This document shows, in pieces, positions 1 to 11,690 of a DNA stretch of 64,000 bases (within the stretch, counting starts at the first letter, position 1; every line of letters starts with the position of its first letter). The DNA is from Lanius collurio (lineage: Eukaryota > Chordata > Aves > Passeriformes > Laniidae). The stretch covers positions 17,781,220 through 17,845,219 of the forward strand of contig JACBWW010000018.1 in NCBI GenBank assembly GCA_020086605.1, written 5' to 3'. The notes under the pieces were generated by a model that saw nothing but the letters and a program-made list of their open reading frames with translations, made no database searches and was not told the origin of the DNA. Made by a program: the position numbers and the translations under genes.

Positions 1-1339
1 GAAGTGAGGTCTCTTGGGTCTCAAAGAACACAAACTATGGAGTCAGCTGGACTTTGTGTGTGGAGAAGGAGGGGAAAAACACAATTCCTGTCTCTGTATT
101 ACACTACCCTCTACCAAATATATGTTTAGGGATAGATAAATATCAGGCAACAGGTGATTGCTACATTAAATTAACTTACACCTGATGGACCAGGAATGCA
201 GAATACAATCTCTTTTTAAGTGCAGAAAAATTGGTGCTGAGAAATTGGATTAACCTCCTTTGCTGAGGAATACTTTAATCTTCTCTGTACCTCTCCAATT
301 TCATGTTGGTTTTTGAAGGAATGCTTTACTTAGTGCAATTGCCCTTCCCTGTTTGCAAATAAAGGACTGTATCCTGCAGTCCTTTCCCTGAATGACAGAA
401 TTTGGACCTTAAACTGCAGCATATTATTTCTACATGAAATTTTCCATATTATAAGAAAGCTTAACCTTCAGTGATTGTTAAATTTACTGATTGTTAATAT
501 TAAAGAACAGCAAATAAATATTATTAATAGATCAGATGCTGTTATGATAGTAGAGTCTAGCTGTATAGATGGCTGTTTTTTTCAATCTCAGCATCTGGAA
601 TCAAGTTCAATCTGAAAATTAAAAATATTAACTTGTAAATCACAAGATTTCAGGAGAGTACTGAAAATAAAACCTGAGTGGGATGCAAAATCTGCTAACA
701 CAAAGCAATATTTATTTAGCAGATCAAAGGCATACAGTCTGCAAGGGATATATCACCTCCACATTTTTCTACTGCCCTCTCTTCTCCCTGTTCCAGTAAC
801 CCCATTTTTATTTCTTCAGCACCACCCTCATTTCCCCCCTATTACATTCTGTTATTTAGGTCTCATGTCCCCTGCCTGCTGTATCCCAGCATTCTGTAGC
901 ATTTCCCCTGCATCTGACCAGCACAACACTTCAGATGCCCAAAGCAGACAATCTCTCAGTGGGTCCATTCCTCTTTGTTCCCAGGACTGACAAATGCATC
1001 TCACACCCAGCAAAGCTCTTGTGCACCATGTATGACAAAGCTCAAAACTCAATCATGCTTTCAGCTACCTGATCTCTACAGGTGCCTGGAAAAGCATAAA
1101 TCAACTTCATTTTTTGTTCAAACCCAAAATTCTTAAAGTGGGTAGGAATTTACATATACTGATAAAGTCCTTAGAAAATTACTTCCCAATAAAAGCTATT
1201 TATATATACACTCACACAAACAAACCCCCAGCCATGCTCCAAATCTTCATCCTTACGGGCTGCCAAAAAGAGCAACTCATTTTACAAGTGCTAAATAATT
1301 CAAACCATCTGGGAGAAGGAAACCACGGCATTTAACTTT
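1..1339. other. Non-coding DNA, nothing recognised
   Basis: AT-rich, CpG-poor vertebrate-style DNA. The small open frames inside it (66-73 codons, one on each strand) show no recognisable domain or family and are best read as chance. No repeat family was recognised. Confidence 0.7.
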
Positions 1340-1620
1340 TTCTGTTTTTCCCTTTTGCACTTCATTTAGCCCTTTCTGCCCGTGCCTGCTGCAGCCCAGG
1401 GTGCTCCCCTAGCCCAGGATTAGCAGAGATCTCTTCCGATTGCTCACACCTGCAGCTCAGAGCAGCTCGTTCCGCTCTGTGCAATCAGCCGTGCCTCCGT
1501 AAGGCCATCAGCTCCCGGGCTGACAGGCAAACAGAGACCCACCTGATGGGTCAGACCAGACACCTGCAAAGGGGCTGGAGAAGGAAGGAGAGGGGAGAGG
1601 GAGGAAGGGAAGAGGTGGAA
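1340..1620. other. GC/CpG-richer patch with E-boxes and a polypurine end
   Basis: This block is clearly richer in G+C and in CpG dinucleotides than its flanks: CpGs occur in ttccgattg, gctcgttccgctc, gccgtgcctccgtaagg and tcccgggc. It contains E-box type hexamers (CACCTG twice, CAGCTC-rich stretches) and ends in a polypurine tract. It is too short and too poor in CpG for a classical CpG-island promoter. A distal regulatory element or an old GC-rich repeat are the main readings. No open frame with family features lies in it. Confidence 0.35.
1577..1615 (+). repeat. Polypurine (GGA/GAA-rich) tract, 39 nt
   Basis: An uninterrupted run of A and G at the end of the GC-richer patch, broken by a T at 1616. 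Such tracts can form triplex or nuclease-sensitive DNA; that role is inference only. Confidence 0.8.
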
Positions 1621-3826
1621 TTACACAATTAAAAGACCAGGTTGATGTTTTGAAGGGGAGGAGTATTACCTGCTACACACAGGCACATAATAAACACCTG
1701 ACTGTGAAACCAGCCCTCCTGTACAACTCCCAGTGAAGTTGTTTGCTTGTTTAATACCCAGTGGAGGAGGTTCCATTGATAGAAATCAATCTACTGGTTT
1801 CAAAACAAGAGGTCAGGTGGTCTAACGGCTGTTGTTTTGGAAATCTAAATTTAATTTGCCACCAAATCTCCATTACCAAAATGCAAAGAAAGACCAGTGA
1901 AATGCTAAACTATTGCTTTGTCATAGATGCACACTGAATAAATGAACCCAACTGATTTTCCTTTGTTTCAATTATATCTGTGAAATGGGAACATGAAACT
2001 CTGACATTCTCCTACAGCTGGATTATGCCTGTGCCAGACAATTGTCTATAACTGAACAGGGAGAGCACCCTGGAACATCCATAACTAAATATTATCAGTA
2101 GGGTGTGTTTATGCTTCGGTGATTAGTTTTAACAAAGGGCACACAAACCCCAGACCATGTGTGATTGCTGCTGTCTCAAAGTATAACCATGGATAACAGT
2201 GCTCCTGAGAGAGTGTCACAACTCTTATACAAGTGTGACCACACAGGGCCCAGCACAGATTCCTCATTTGAGAAGAATAAAATTGTATAGAAAAAAACCC
2301 AGAAACACATAGAAGAGAATGTCAGAATCAGGTATTTGCTCCTGCCTATTGCCTGTCTTAAAATTCATTTCAGATTAATTCACTGTACTAAGGGGTCTCA
2401 TCTCATCATTAATAATATTTTAAATCTTGTTCTGGAAACTGACAAAACTTAGGCCTCAGATGATGCTATTTACTTCTGGGCCATCCATTCATCAAAGGTA
2501 AGGATGTGACCTGGAACCAGTTTTAGCTCCAATTTACGATCTGAGGTTTAAAAGCAGCACTTAAAGAAGGGATGGCAGTGACATGTGCCTCTTCAGGCAG
2601 CACTGAGCCCCAAGATAAATTCTTCTCTAACGGTACTCCTCGTTTCTAACTCCTGCAGAAAGTGCAGAAACCTCATGTGGATACAGGAAAGAGAAGACAT
2701 GATCTCCTTGCTTTGCAAAGGGACAGAAAACAAAGCACTGTGACCTTGAGCTACTGGGGGCAGATTATGGGCACTTTCCAGGGCACTCTGCACTTCAGGA
2801 CTACACAGATTTATTTTGCTCCAGCCACGGCATTTACCCTTGTAGCAACATCAGCACAGACCACAGCACCCAAGATATTGAAAGAACCACCTCAACATTT
2901 ATCTACCAGAGAAAGAGACAGGATGTTTCAGGGTGAGGATGGAAACACAGAGGCAACTGGCAAGGTTTGTGTGTATCCAGTGTCCACCCAAGACTTCCCA
3001 CAGCTACCCATGGAAGGAAGGCACTGAGGAAGTCAAAGATAATTGAACACTGGTTCCTTTGGACAGATTGCATCACACAGCCCTCACTAACAGGCTCTTT
3101 TCTCTCTTATCAGGAGCATTGCATTACCAGCCATGCCAGATTGGAATGGCTCCAATCCAAGAACAGATTTGTTGACACTTCCCTATCTCTGAGAAAGGAC
3201 AAAGTTTATCCCAACTTTAGCTGTGCTTAGAAACCCTTCTTTCTATGATGAGTAAAGAGCAGAAATTGTCAAACCCTTTGGATGTATCTGTTTCACAACT
3301 ACCTGTAAAATCTCCAAATATCCAGCAGCATATTGACAGTCATTACTCAGTCTTGGATATTATTTTGCAGCTAAAATCAAAGTAAGAAACAATTAGCATC
3401 ATCCCACTTTGTAACAGAATATTTTATCAGCTGAGTAGAATGCAGAGCATAATTATCTGGCTACATCCAGAGATTCCACGCTGCATCAAATGTCAAATCA
3501 CGTCGTGTTAACCACCAAGTTATCCTGAAATTGTTCAGTGATAAACGAGAAAGAATTTAGTCTCTCTCTGTGTGGTCTCTCTGCTGGGTGCATATTTTCC
3601 AGCTGCTATCCCTCTGACCTGCATACCTGCCTTGGACTCCTTCAAGCTTATCAATCAAGCCAGAGAACACTAAGCCTAGCCTGACATCTGACCAGCTAAG
3701 AGGAAGCAAGCAGTAACCCTCTGCTATCTAGTCCTTTTCTACTTATCCCCACGATGTAGGAAATGAACCAACACCTTACAGAAGAATAATGAATGGAGCT
3801 GATGGATCAAGGTCAAACAGATCCTT
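1621..3826. other. Non-coding DNA; one weak MIR-like trace
   Basis: No gene recognised. The 121- and 87-codon frames near 2662-3230 overlap each other in different frames and carry no family signature. At 1775-1790 there is a 6-bp inverted repeat (ATTGAT/ATCAAT, 4-nt loop). The rest holds nothing I recognise apart from the weak MIR-like trace listed separately. Confidence 0.65.
1921..2000 (+). repeat. Possible MIR fragment (weak)
   Basis: The stretch ctttgtttcaattatatct followed by gtgaaatgggaacat resembles the MIR central part (ctcagtttcctcatctgtaaaatgggaat). Only about 45 bases align by eye, with several mismatches, and the 5' and 3' parts of the SINE are not visible. A chance resemblance is quite possible. 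Confidence 0.3.
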
Positions 3827-3852
3827 AAAAAAAAAAAAAAAAAAAAAAAAAA
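3827..3852 (+). repeat. Poly(A) tract, 26 A
   Basis: A pure A-run that passes directly into A/C-rich low complexity (ccaacaaaaaaacccacc). No target-site duplication or retroposed body was identified upstream, so it may be a retroposon tail or simple slippage. Confidence 0.9.
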
Positions 3853-6800
3853 CCAACAAAAAAACCCACCAAGAACTCCTTATTTACTCTTAAACCAATA
3901 CAGTCAACATTCCCTTACAAATGATTAATGTAGAATGGAAACTTCCTGTTATTTCTCTGGTTTGAGATCCATGAATACGTAATGAACTTCATTAAGGCGT
4001 TTTTTCATTTCAGGCCCAGAAAAGAGTAGATCACCTGCTTGTGCCTTTGAAAGATCATTTCTACAGGGCACATAACCTCTCTTGGTAAGCATTGACTTTT
4101 ATTTAGGGAACATAGCATTTTAAAGGAAAAAAGGACCAAAAGCAGTAGGTCCCCATGCTCTTCTCCTTTACAAGTATTAAACCCATTCACATAAGGGGAA
4201 AATGGACATAAAATATTATTAGATGACTAGAAGGACATAAAAGAATATTGAGGCCAGGGCTGTAGAAATTACAATAGCCACATATAAGACATTTCATGCC
4301 AGCCTTCTGCAGAAGCACCAGTCCCTGCATCTTCAGATGATCTCCCACTGCAGAGATGGGAATTTTGCTTGTTTTTCAACTTACTAGTGGCATTTTTTAA
4401 AGTTTCTTTTTTGACTGGTCAAAGAGTTAAATAGCTCTAGCCAACATTTAGTTTACTTAGTGCTGCCAAATTTTGAAAATGTTCTTTTCTAATCTATTGG
4501 CATTTGAAGTTTTCCAAATCAGTGGAATACAGATCATCATAAATGAGTCTTCTTTCATGATCCCTGGTCTTAGAACTGACATGGGTATAAAGAACAAGAT
4601 GAACATTACCTTTAATCAAAGATGTCCTGAGTTTTATAAACAAAAATCAAAGCCTTTTAAGTCAATAAGAAGGAAACTCAGGACTGGGTATGTTAGATTT
4701 TAAACCACTATGTACATCTGGATCTGCATCCCTTGAGGGAGTCAAAAAACCCAAAACACCAAAAAGAAGACTGCACCATGCATGGAGCTTAGCTCTATCT
4801 ATAGCCTCCCTTTTAGTGCAGCTATTTGCCACCACCCCTCTAAATCTGAGAATAGGTTTTCTATGAATGCTTTTTTCAATTTTAATAGAAATTTACAATA
4901 ACAACCAAATATGTAAAAAAAAAAAAGGAAAAAAACCCCAAAACAACTGAGCCCGAAAGAGATTAAGAGGCTTAATTACACCACACCTATGCAACATGAG
5001 GTGCTTAAGCAGTGACAGCAAAGAGATTCCTTTTCTCAGAAAAGATCAGATATGAGACAGTACTGATGCATTAGCAGGGCCCACCTGTGTGTTAGCCTTA
5101 GACCACACTAATGTAAGCTTCCTTTTTTATTATTTATTTATTTTGCCCAGAATACAGAATGGGGAGAATATAAAGGATAACTCCAGGCACCTTTTCATAA
5201 CTTTCTAGTATAAAAATTCATTAGCATTCCACAAATAACGAACCTGTTAAACCCAACTGAATGCGCCAGTTGAGTTGATTTGTGAGATTTCTGTCTCCTC
5301 CTCTCCTCATCCAACACTTCAAAGGAATGCCTCTTTTCTATTAAAAGTCTGTGTCTTGTAAATTTTATCACACCCTAGGATTTCCCCTCTTGGAAAACAC
5401 AATTCAAAACTTGTAATTCGGGCATCTTATTTTTAGAAATTTCCAGAACAAGCCCAACTGGAATGTGATTGATCAGAGAAGGAAGAGGAGGGTGTGTTTT
5501 GGTAACAGTACTTTCTTCTCCATAAATCATAGAAATTCAATATAAAATAGTTCTTCCACAATCCAGAGAGAGAACCACATACAAATTTGGTAACTCCTTT
5601 CTAGCCCAGCAAGATACAGCTCTGGGACAAAGAAATGTGGACACCAACAGACCAGGACTGGCGTCTCAATGGGGCTGTGTAACACCAGGCAAACAACTGG
5701 GCAGCTGGGCTCTCACAGATCCAAGCTGGAGTAGTTTTGGTGCCACCTTCTAACAGGAACAGCAGAAGGCAAAACCCAAATTGAGTGAAAAGTGGAATCA
5801 GGTAGATTTCAAGATGGGGACAGACTTCAAAATGGGATTTATATCCAAATACTGCTTGAGACAGCAACAACACACTTGATGATGCAGTACAACACTAAAA
5901 TAAACAGTGCTGTATTTACTTGAGCCTCTTCACACTGAGGGCATAAAGGATGCCATTGGCACATTTTCTCCATGCAAATGAAGCTCAAATAAGGGTCTGG
6001 GGCAAATCTGGAAAATCAAACAGGCTAGGCCAAAAAGAAAAAAACAGCAGGAAGCCTACCAGGTGTTTCTGAATTTATTTTTTCTTATTTTATTTCTACA
6101 CAGATTAATTATCTTTAATCATTGCTAAAGAAGCACAAAAGGAAAATAAATTCATAAATTCTGCTTCCTTTCCTATTTTTAGGCAGGAAAAACTTGAGGG
6201 TTTTTTTAATTAAGTTTTAAAATTCACATTCAGATACAGTTACATCTAAAAAAAATAGGTAGAAATGCATAGTGCTGGCTTTTACTTCTGTTAGTTTTAC
6301 AAAAAAAAATAGACTGGAGAGATAAAGGAATATGAAGCCATCACAAGTAGGTTCTTTCTCTTGCTACAAGATCCCTTGTTCTATACAGCTGTCTTACAGT
6401 CCAGAGTTATAATATCAGTGTTCTACAGTCATTTCTACTGGCATAATTACCAAAGTATGGATTACTCCAGGCAAGCCATGTCCTCAAGGCTCTCAGACAC
6501 TGCAATTGTCAACAAAACATGGAATTAAAAGGCACCAAAACAAGGGTATTTCAACAAATAGGAATTCAGAGACTTTGAAGTAGGGATGGATGGAACATGG
6601 ATTTCTGTTCCCCGCAGAAACAAGAGCAGAACTCTTGTACAAAGTACTACCTTAGGAACCTCAGTCCTCAACTGGGCATCACTCACTAAGTGGTACAAAT
6701 ATTTCCTATCCAGGGACAGAGGTGACAGCATAGCAGAACTTTTCTGACAAGGCCATCTTTCCAGACCATGCTCAGACAGCCACTGACAGTTTTTAGAGAC

Positions 6801-8189
6801 ATATTAAACAACTATAACAGAATGAAGGCTTTAATTTAGGAATTTCCACTTAGTGACCTCAGAGCTTTTGCAGAAACAGGAGAGTAAATTTAAATTAAAT
6901 ATTCCTTATTTGAGGGGGATACTTAAGCATCAAAAAAGAAGATTGAAAGTGATATGCAATATATCAATGTGAAGGTGAGTCAGCCATGGTTAGAACATAC
7001 TCAACAGGAGATTAAATATTAGTGAAAAAAATAGGTTCATCACACAATATACAAGCATTATTCAATAGATGATGCTATTAACTGAACAGTAAGGATATTT
7101 GATGCTATATCTGTCAAGATTTGGTGGTCTCATTCCTAATTCCTACTCAGTTGCTATAACCAGAGGGCCCATAAAATGAAATCTAAATATTCCCACTAGC
7201 ATTTCCTCTTAGCCATTTTAGAAGACAATTGATGGTCTCTGGTCTGCTGATAAAAATAACTCAATAAAAGGAGAAGAATTTGCAGTACCATTAGGTAGGA
7301 AATTTGCAAGCTGGTGATCAGTGCTCTGCAGGGACAGAGTGAAACCTGCTGCATTTCAAATGCTGCATCTTCATATTCCAAGTAAAACGAGCCCAATGCA
7401 GCTTAATTCTAAGGGCTATTGAGATGTGAAATTCTTTTCCTAGATTCACTGGATTCATAAAAGGGAAAGAGTGAAGCATTTTCCCTCTCCAGCCTGTTTC
7501 TGGCTAAAAGGATGAACAGAACAAAAAGCTGACTAGCACAACCACGCTCCTCACTTGCAATTTTGGTTAAGGCCTTAGATTCCAGCTCCACCCCACCAAA
7601 CTGCCACAAATCTGTGCAAGGATCCAGCCAAGGAACACACACACAACAAACAAGAATGTCTGCCACGCAACACTCAGCTCTGTGTGCATATACCATGTTC
7701 ATCACCGTGATGAACTTCAGGAATTATTGAAATGCTGCCTATTTGACAATCCAGGGCTGCATAAACACAGCACACAACACAACCCTTGTACACAGCACAC
7801 ACTCCTTTTGGGTGTTCACTTGGGTTCCTTTTGCACAAAAACCTCTAAGAGAATAAGGACCAAGATGCACCAGTTCTTACAGACATCTGTGTCCCAGAAA
7901 GGGCCTCTGTATGAGGCTCTGTAGCCCTGATTCAGAGAATAAAGCCATGTGCAGTGCCACCTCATGCTATTTGCTCAGACCAAAGGAAAAGGCTTCCATC
8001 TACAGACCATTAAACACAATCTTACCTCTACAATATGTTCCACATTAGAGATAAACAGAAACTTGGATTATCTTTATTTTTAAATGATCACATTTTTTGC
8101 CATCAAGGACAGATAAAACCTCCCAATGAAGAGCACACCAGACAATTATTTTAAAATACCTGTGCTTCTGAGTCACACTATGTAAAAGA
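3853..8189. other. Non-coding DNA, AT-rich, with A-rich tracts
   Basis: No gene recognised. A/C-rich low complexity occurs at about 4743-4768 and 4915-4947. Several short frames of 60-98 codons are scattered on both strands without family features. An octamer-type ATGCAAAT lies near 5973. Nothing else stood out. Confidence 0.65.
4915..4947 (+). repeat. A-rich low complexity passing into A/C
   Basis: Twelve A residues, then GG, then seven A, then an A/C-rich stretch (ccccaaaacaac). It has the same style as several other A/C tracts on the plus strand of this window. Confidence 0.75.
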
Positions 8190-8204
8190 GAGATACCACC
8201 TCCC

Positions 8205-8258
8205 ACATACACACACACCAGAAAGAAAATTAAAAAGGAAAAATAAGGAAAAAAAGAC
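8205..8258 (+). repeat. Short (AC)n followed by A-rich tract
   Basis: A short CA dinucleotide run (acatacacacacacca) followed by about 38 nt that are almost all A with interspersed G and T. Simple low-complexity DNA. Confidence 0.75.
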
Positions 8259-8431
8259 ACCTTTTCTTTCCTAGTGCCAGCTGCACACAACACTAGGGGT
8301 ATTCGGTAAGAAACACTGATTGCATCGCTGTTATTTGAGTTTAGATTCACTCTAACTTTCAATCACATCACCTGTACTCTCCCAAAACAGATTCAAAGAT
8401 CTAAAAGAGCAGCTTGATAAAAGAGAGGGAC

Positions 8432-8450
8432 ATTTATTTATTTATTTATT
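8432..8450 (+). repeat. (ATTT)n microsatellite
   Basis: About 4.75 copies of the tetramer ATTT. Short and uninterrupted. Confidence 0.9.
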
Positions 8451-8489
8451 AAAAGGACATTTTTCCCAGACTTTAACTAAACCTCATCC

Positions 8490-8602
8490 ACTCTTGTCAC
8501 TCTGGGCAGACAGTTGAAAGCAATATTAGAGGAGGTAATTGCATAGATCACTCAACAGCCTTTGTCCCCTTGCCACTGAGACTTACAGTAAAATGGGCAC
8601 AA
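8490..8602 (+). repeat. Possible MIR SINE fragment
   Basis: The order of motifs fits the MIR middle: tcactctgggcagaca (compare the tgtgaccttgggcaagtca block), then atcactcaacagccttt, then acttacagtaaaatgggcac (compare atctgtaaaatgggnata). An insertion of some 25 nt relative to MIR is needed between the first two blocks. The element would be a decayed partial copy. Confidence is limited because the alignment was made by eye. Confidence 0.4.
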
Positions 8603-11504
8603 GAAAACATTGTACTGGATTAAAGGCAGGTCTTTTTCTCCAGTTGCTTGCTGCTTACCAGCTGTTGTGCTCAATGGCAGGGACAGAAGCTCTGGTGGTA
8701 TCTACAGGGGAAATCTAGCCTGACACTGGCTCTTCTCCCCCACCCCTCCTCTCTCTAGGCTTGAAACAGATTACTCTTTGTTTTTAAAGTGAAACTTTAC
8801 CAAAAAGTATTCTATCTTGTCATCTACCATTAAGTCATTAATCATGTGTACAGAGCATTTTACTAGCTATGAATTTTTAGGATTCTGCATTTACAAGAAC
8901 ACCATCACTGTAACTTCTCAGGTTGACAAACATTTTTCTGAAACCTTTGATCTTATTTGGAGCAACTCATGAAAAGGCTCAGACTAGCTGCTTAAGCAAA
9001 CAGTACAGGGAACAGACAAATTTTATTAACATTTGATTGTAAATCACTGGCAGCAGCCCACATGCTGATAAAAACAGATACTGTACTGTCAAAGAAAGAT
9101 TGTACCTGTTATGAGTATGTCAGAACAGTTGCAAGAAACTCCAAGTGTACCTTGTAAGTGACAGAATTACAGCTGCAAAGTACAGTGAGATTGAATACAA
9201 ATCAAAGGGCACTGAACAGATATGCAACAATAGAATTAAAAAGTCAAAAATAGAAATTGTTTTGTGTCAGAACATACATCATCAGCACCATCTTTAGGAG
9301 GGGAGTCATCACTCAGGTTTTGACAGCACAGACTGTAAATGGATTCTGTTTCCACAATAGTACATTTTATCTTCATATTCTGACCTAATTCAAAAGCATT
9401 GAAAAGCACAGTGTTGAGACTGGCACTGGAATTCTTAAGTCTTATAATTTTAACCATGCAGTAGTTTAATAGGACTATTACAAACAGCAAAACAACATCA
9501 GCTCCACTGCAGCATTTGCATCACATTAAAGAATTTTATGAGAAAACATTCAAAGCCAGCTCATTTGTATGTTTAAATACCTTTCCCACCTGAAAGTTGC
9601 ATATGAGAGAGTTGTAAAAAGTCTTTTGTTATTGATTATAGAATTTTCTAAGTTACTGCTTGCCTCAGAAACTATGATCTGAACTTCTCTGGAAAAAAAA
9701 ATCCACCTCATTCTGAAATAATTACTCTACCATTGTTGTTTGGGTTTTTTTCTGGAGCTTCTAAAAATAAAAATCAAAGGTATATGTGACATTGAAAGTG
9801 TTTTTAAATAAATAAATTTCTACCTCCACTCAAAGCAGAATTTAAACAAATTATATAAATTTATTACCTTTGTAGAAATTTCAATCCAAGTTTCTGATAC
9901 ACACTTTGTGGTTAGGTACTTATCCCTCAGGGATTGAGCCAAAACCTCAGACCCAAAGAAGTGAAAAATTTTGAAACTATTTACAAAATTTTATGTATGA
10001 ACTACCGTAGAGACAAACATCTTTTTTTGTTTTCTTTGACTTAATTTTCATGAGACACAAGTTTAGACTTGAACAGATACCTAAACTCCAAAGTTTTTCA
10101 AGGAAGTGGCTCCAAGTTAGCTTCCTGCTGGAAGGGGAAGTAAAACATAATTGCGTGGCCACAGCCACGGAAAGTGTAATCATGGAAACCCACTCCCTAC
10201 ATCTCCCCACTTATTCTCACTCCTGCCCCCTTGCCACAGTTTGCCACCTTGTTTCCTGCACCAGCCCAGCAGGTGGAAATTAAATCTGGATTCCCCACCA
10301 GGACCTACACCATGTACCTGGGAGCTTTTTCAGCCTTTCTCCCACTCTGCACACCAATCCCTCCCCAAGCAACAACACCCCCCTGGGGCCTCTTCGGGAA
10401 AGGGCTGGAATTCCTGTGCATTTGCCTTTGTTTAGAGTGGAAACAAGTGATTAACTCTCTTTACTGTTAATGGAAGTTAAGGGCAGCGGTTAAACTTGCT
10501 ACTTTCAGCAGGGTTTAACACACCTGAGAGCACCACCTTTTACAGAAGGAAGGAAGAGAACACATCAGCACTAAAGAAGCAGTTGAATTTGATATAACAG
10601 CCCCTTTTTATAAGGTTAACTGCATTCAAATCTGTGGAGAATCTCAGGGTTGGAGTCACAAAACCACTTTCAAAGGAGCTTACTCAGCCTTTACATTAGG
10701 AGACTTCCCACAAAAGTCAAGTCCCAGAAGCCTACAGCACAGCCATATAACAACACACCTTTGTCCCAGGATACCATAGAGCAAATACCCTCACATTACC
10801 TTTAAAAATAGTCCTTGGAAATGTGTAGCTGCATTAACTCCTTGTGAGATATTTTTGATATCTTTGCATTCCCATCTAGATCCACCTTAATACAGGGCAG
10901 ATCAATATTAGAATTGCAGATGGACAAACACATCCCAAAGGATGAAGATTTAATAATCTAGGAGAGACTGCACATTCCCTTTAAGAGTCTCTTTTTTGGC
11001 TGACAATTGTGGCCACCTCAGTGCACCCAAGTTCATGCCTTACATGAACTTGCTATTAAGATCCAAGATCTCAGATGAAGACATTGAATTCTGAGCCTGA
11101 ACTCTGTTATTCTGTTAACAGATAAACATACAGAGTGCAGGACAGTATTCAACTGGTCTTACTTCTGACACCACATCACTGCTTACAGATTGGGTAAACT
11201 AGCTCCACTACACCAACCTGAGGTGCAAATCAAACAATAGGATTCCCAGGAATTTGCAGATGAAAAAGGTGGGTTACAGTTCCATGGCCAATTTACATGT
11301 AAAGTTGCCACAACTGCAGATGAGGAAGGGAAATGGCCTGTCATCTCTGGATTTGCATTTGTAATTAGCAGGGTTAAATAGAAAGACACACTTTACCCAC
11401 AAGTGTTTTTGCATGTGTACACATATGCAGGGCAGAAAATTGGGTCTTGGAAGTGTCCTGGTTAAACAACATGTAAAGTAAGAGCTCCACAACACAGCGA
11501 GGCT
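8603..11504. other. Non-coding DNA, nothing recognised
   Basis: No gene recognised. Overlapping frames of 77-94 codons at 10050-10470 sit in a C-rich stretch. They run in different frames over the same bases and look like a compositional effect rather than coding sequence. No interspersed repeat recognised. Confidence 0.65.
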
Positions 11505-11510
11505 GGGCAG

Positions 11511-11690
11511 AGGGCCAGGAGCTCCTGAGTTGTAATCTCATCTGTGCAACTGAATCACTGTGGGTTTAGGCAAGTAATTAAACTTTCCACTGTCTTGGTT
11601 TTCTACTTGTGTTAGATACAGCCCAGTATTTTTCCCTTCATGTATGAGAAGGGTAAATAAAGATAAGAGCTACTACTTTACTGCCTGATC
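11511..11690 (+). repeat. MIR-type CORE-SINE copy
   Basis: The copy follows the sauropsid form of MIR in order. It starts gggccaggagctcctgag (the 'gagtcaggactcctgggtt' block). It then has a degenerate 'tctgccactgactcgctgtg' block, then gggtttaggcaagtaattaa (the 'ccttgggcaagtcacttaa' block). Next come gtcttggttttctacttgtg (the 'cctcagtttcctcatctgt' block) and, after about 25 nt of extra sequence, gggtaaataaagataagag (the 'ggggataataatacctac' block). Five ordered blocks make chance unlikely. MIRs were active deep in amniote history, and this copy is accordingly strongly diverged. It is the second best repeat call in the window. Confidence 0.75.

Noticed and set aside
1773..1800. ccattgatagaaatcaat, like the hairpin of LF-type repeats
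   Set aside because: Too short, and no neighbouring family words were found.
1805..1870. ggtggtctaacggctg, which looks like a tRNA D-arm
   Set aside because: No B-box, no acceptor or anticodon stem pairing around it.
2735..2760. cactgtgaccttgagc, like the MIR core
   Set aside because: Nothing upstream or downstream continues as MIR.
10677..10720. Reverse-complement 'taagctcctttg' like a LINE tail
   Set aside because: A single word match of about 12 bases without flanking agreement.
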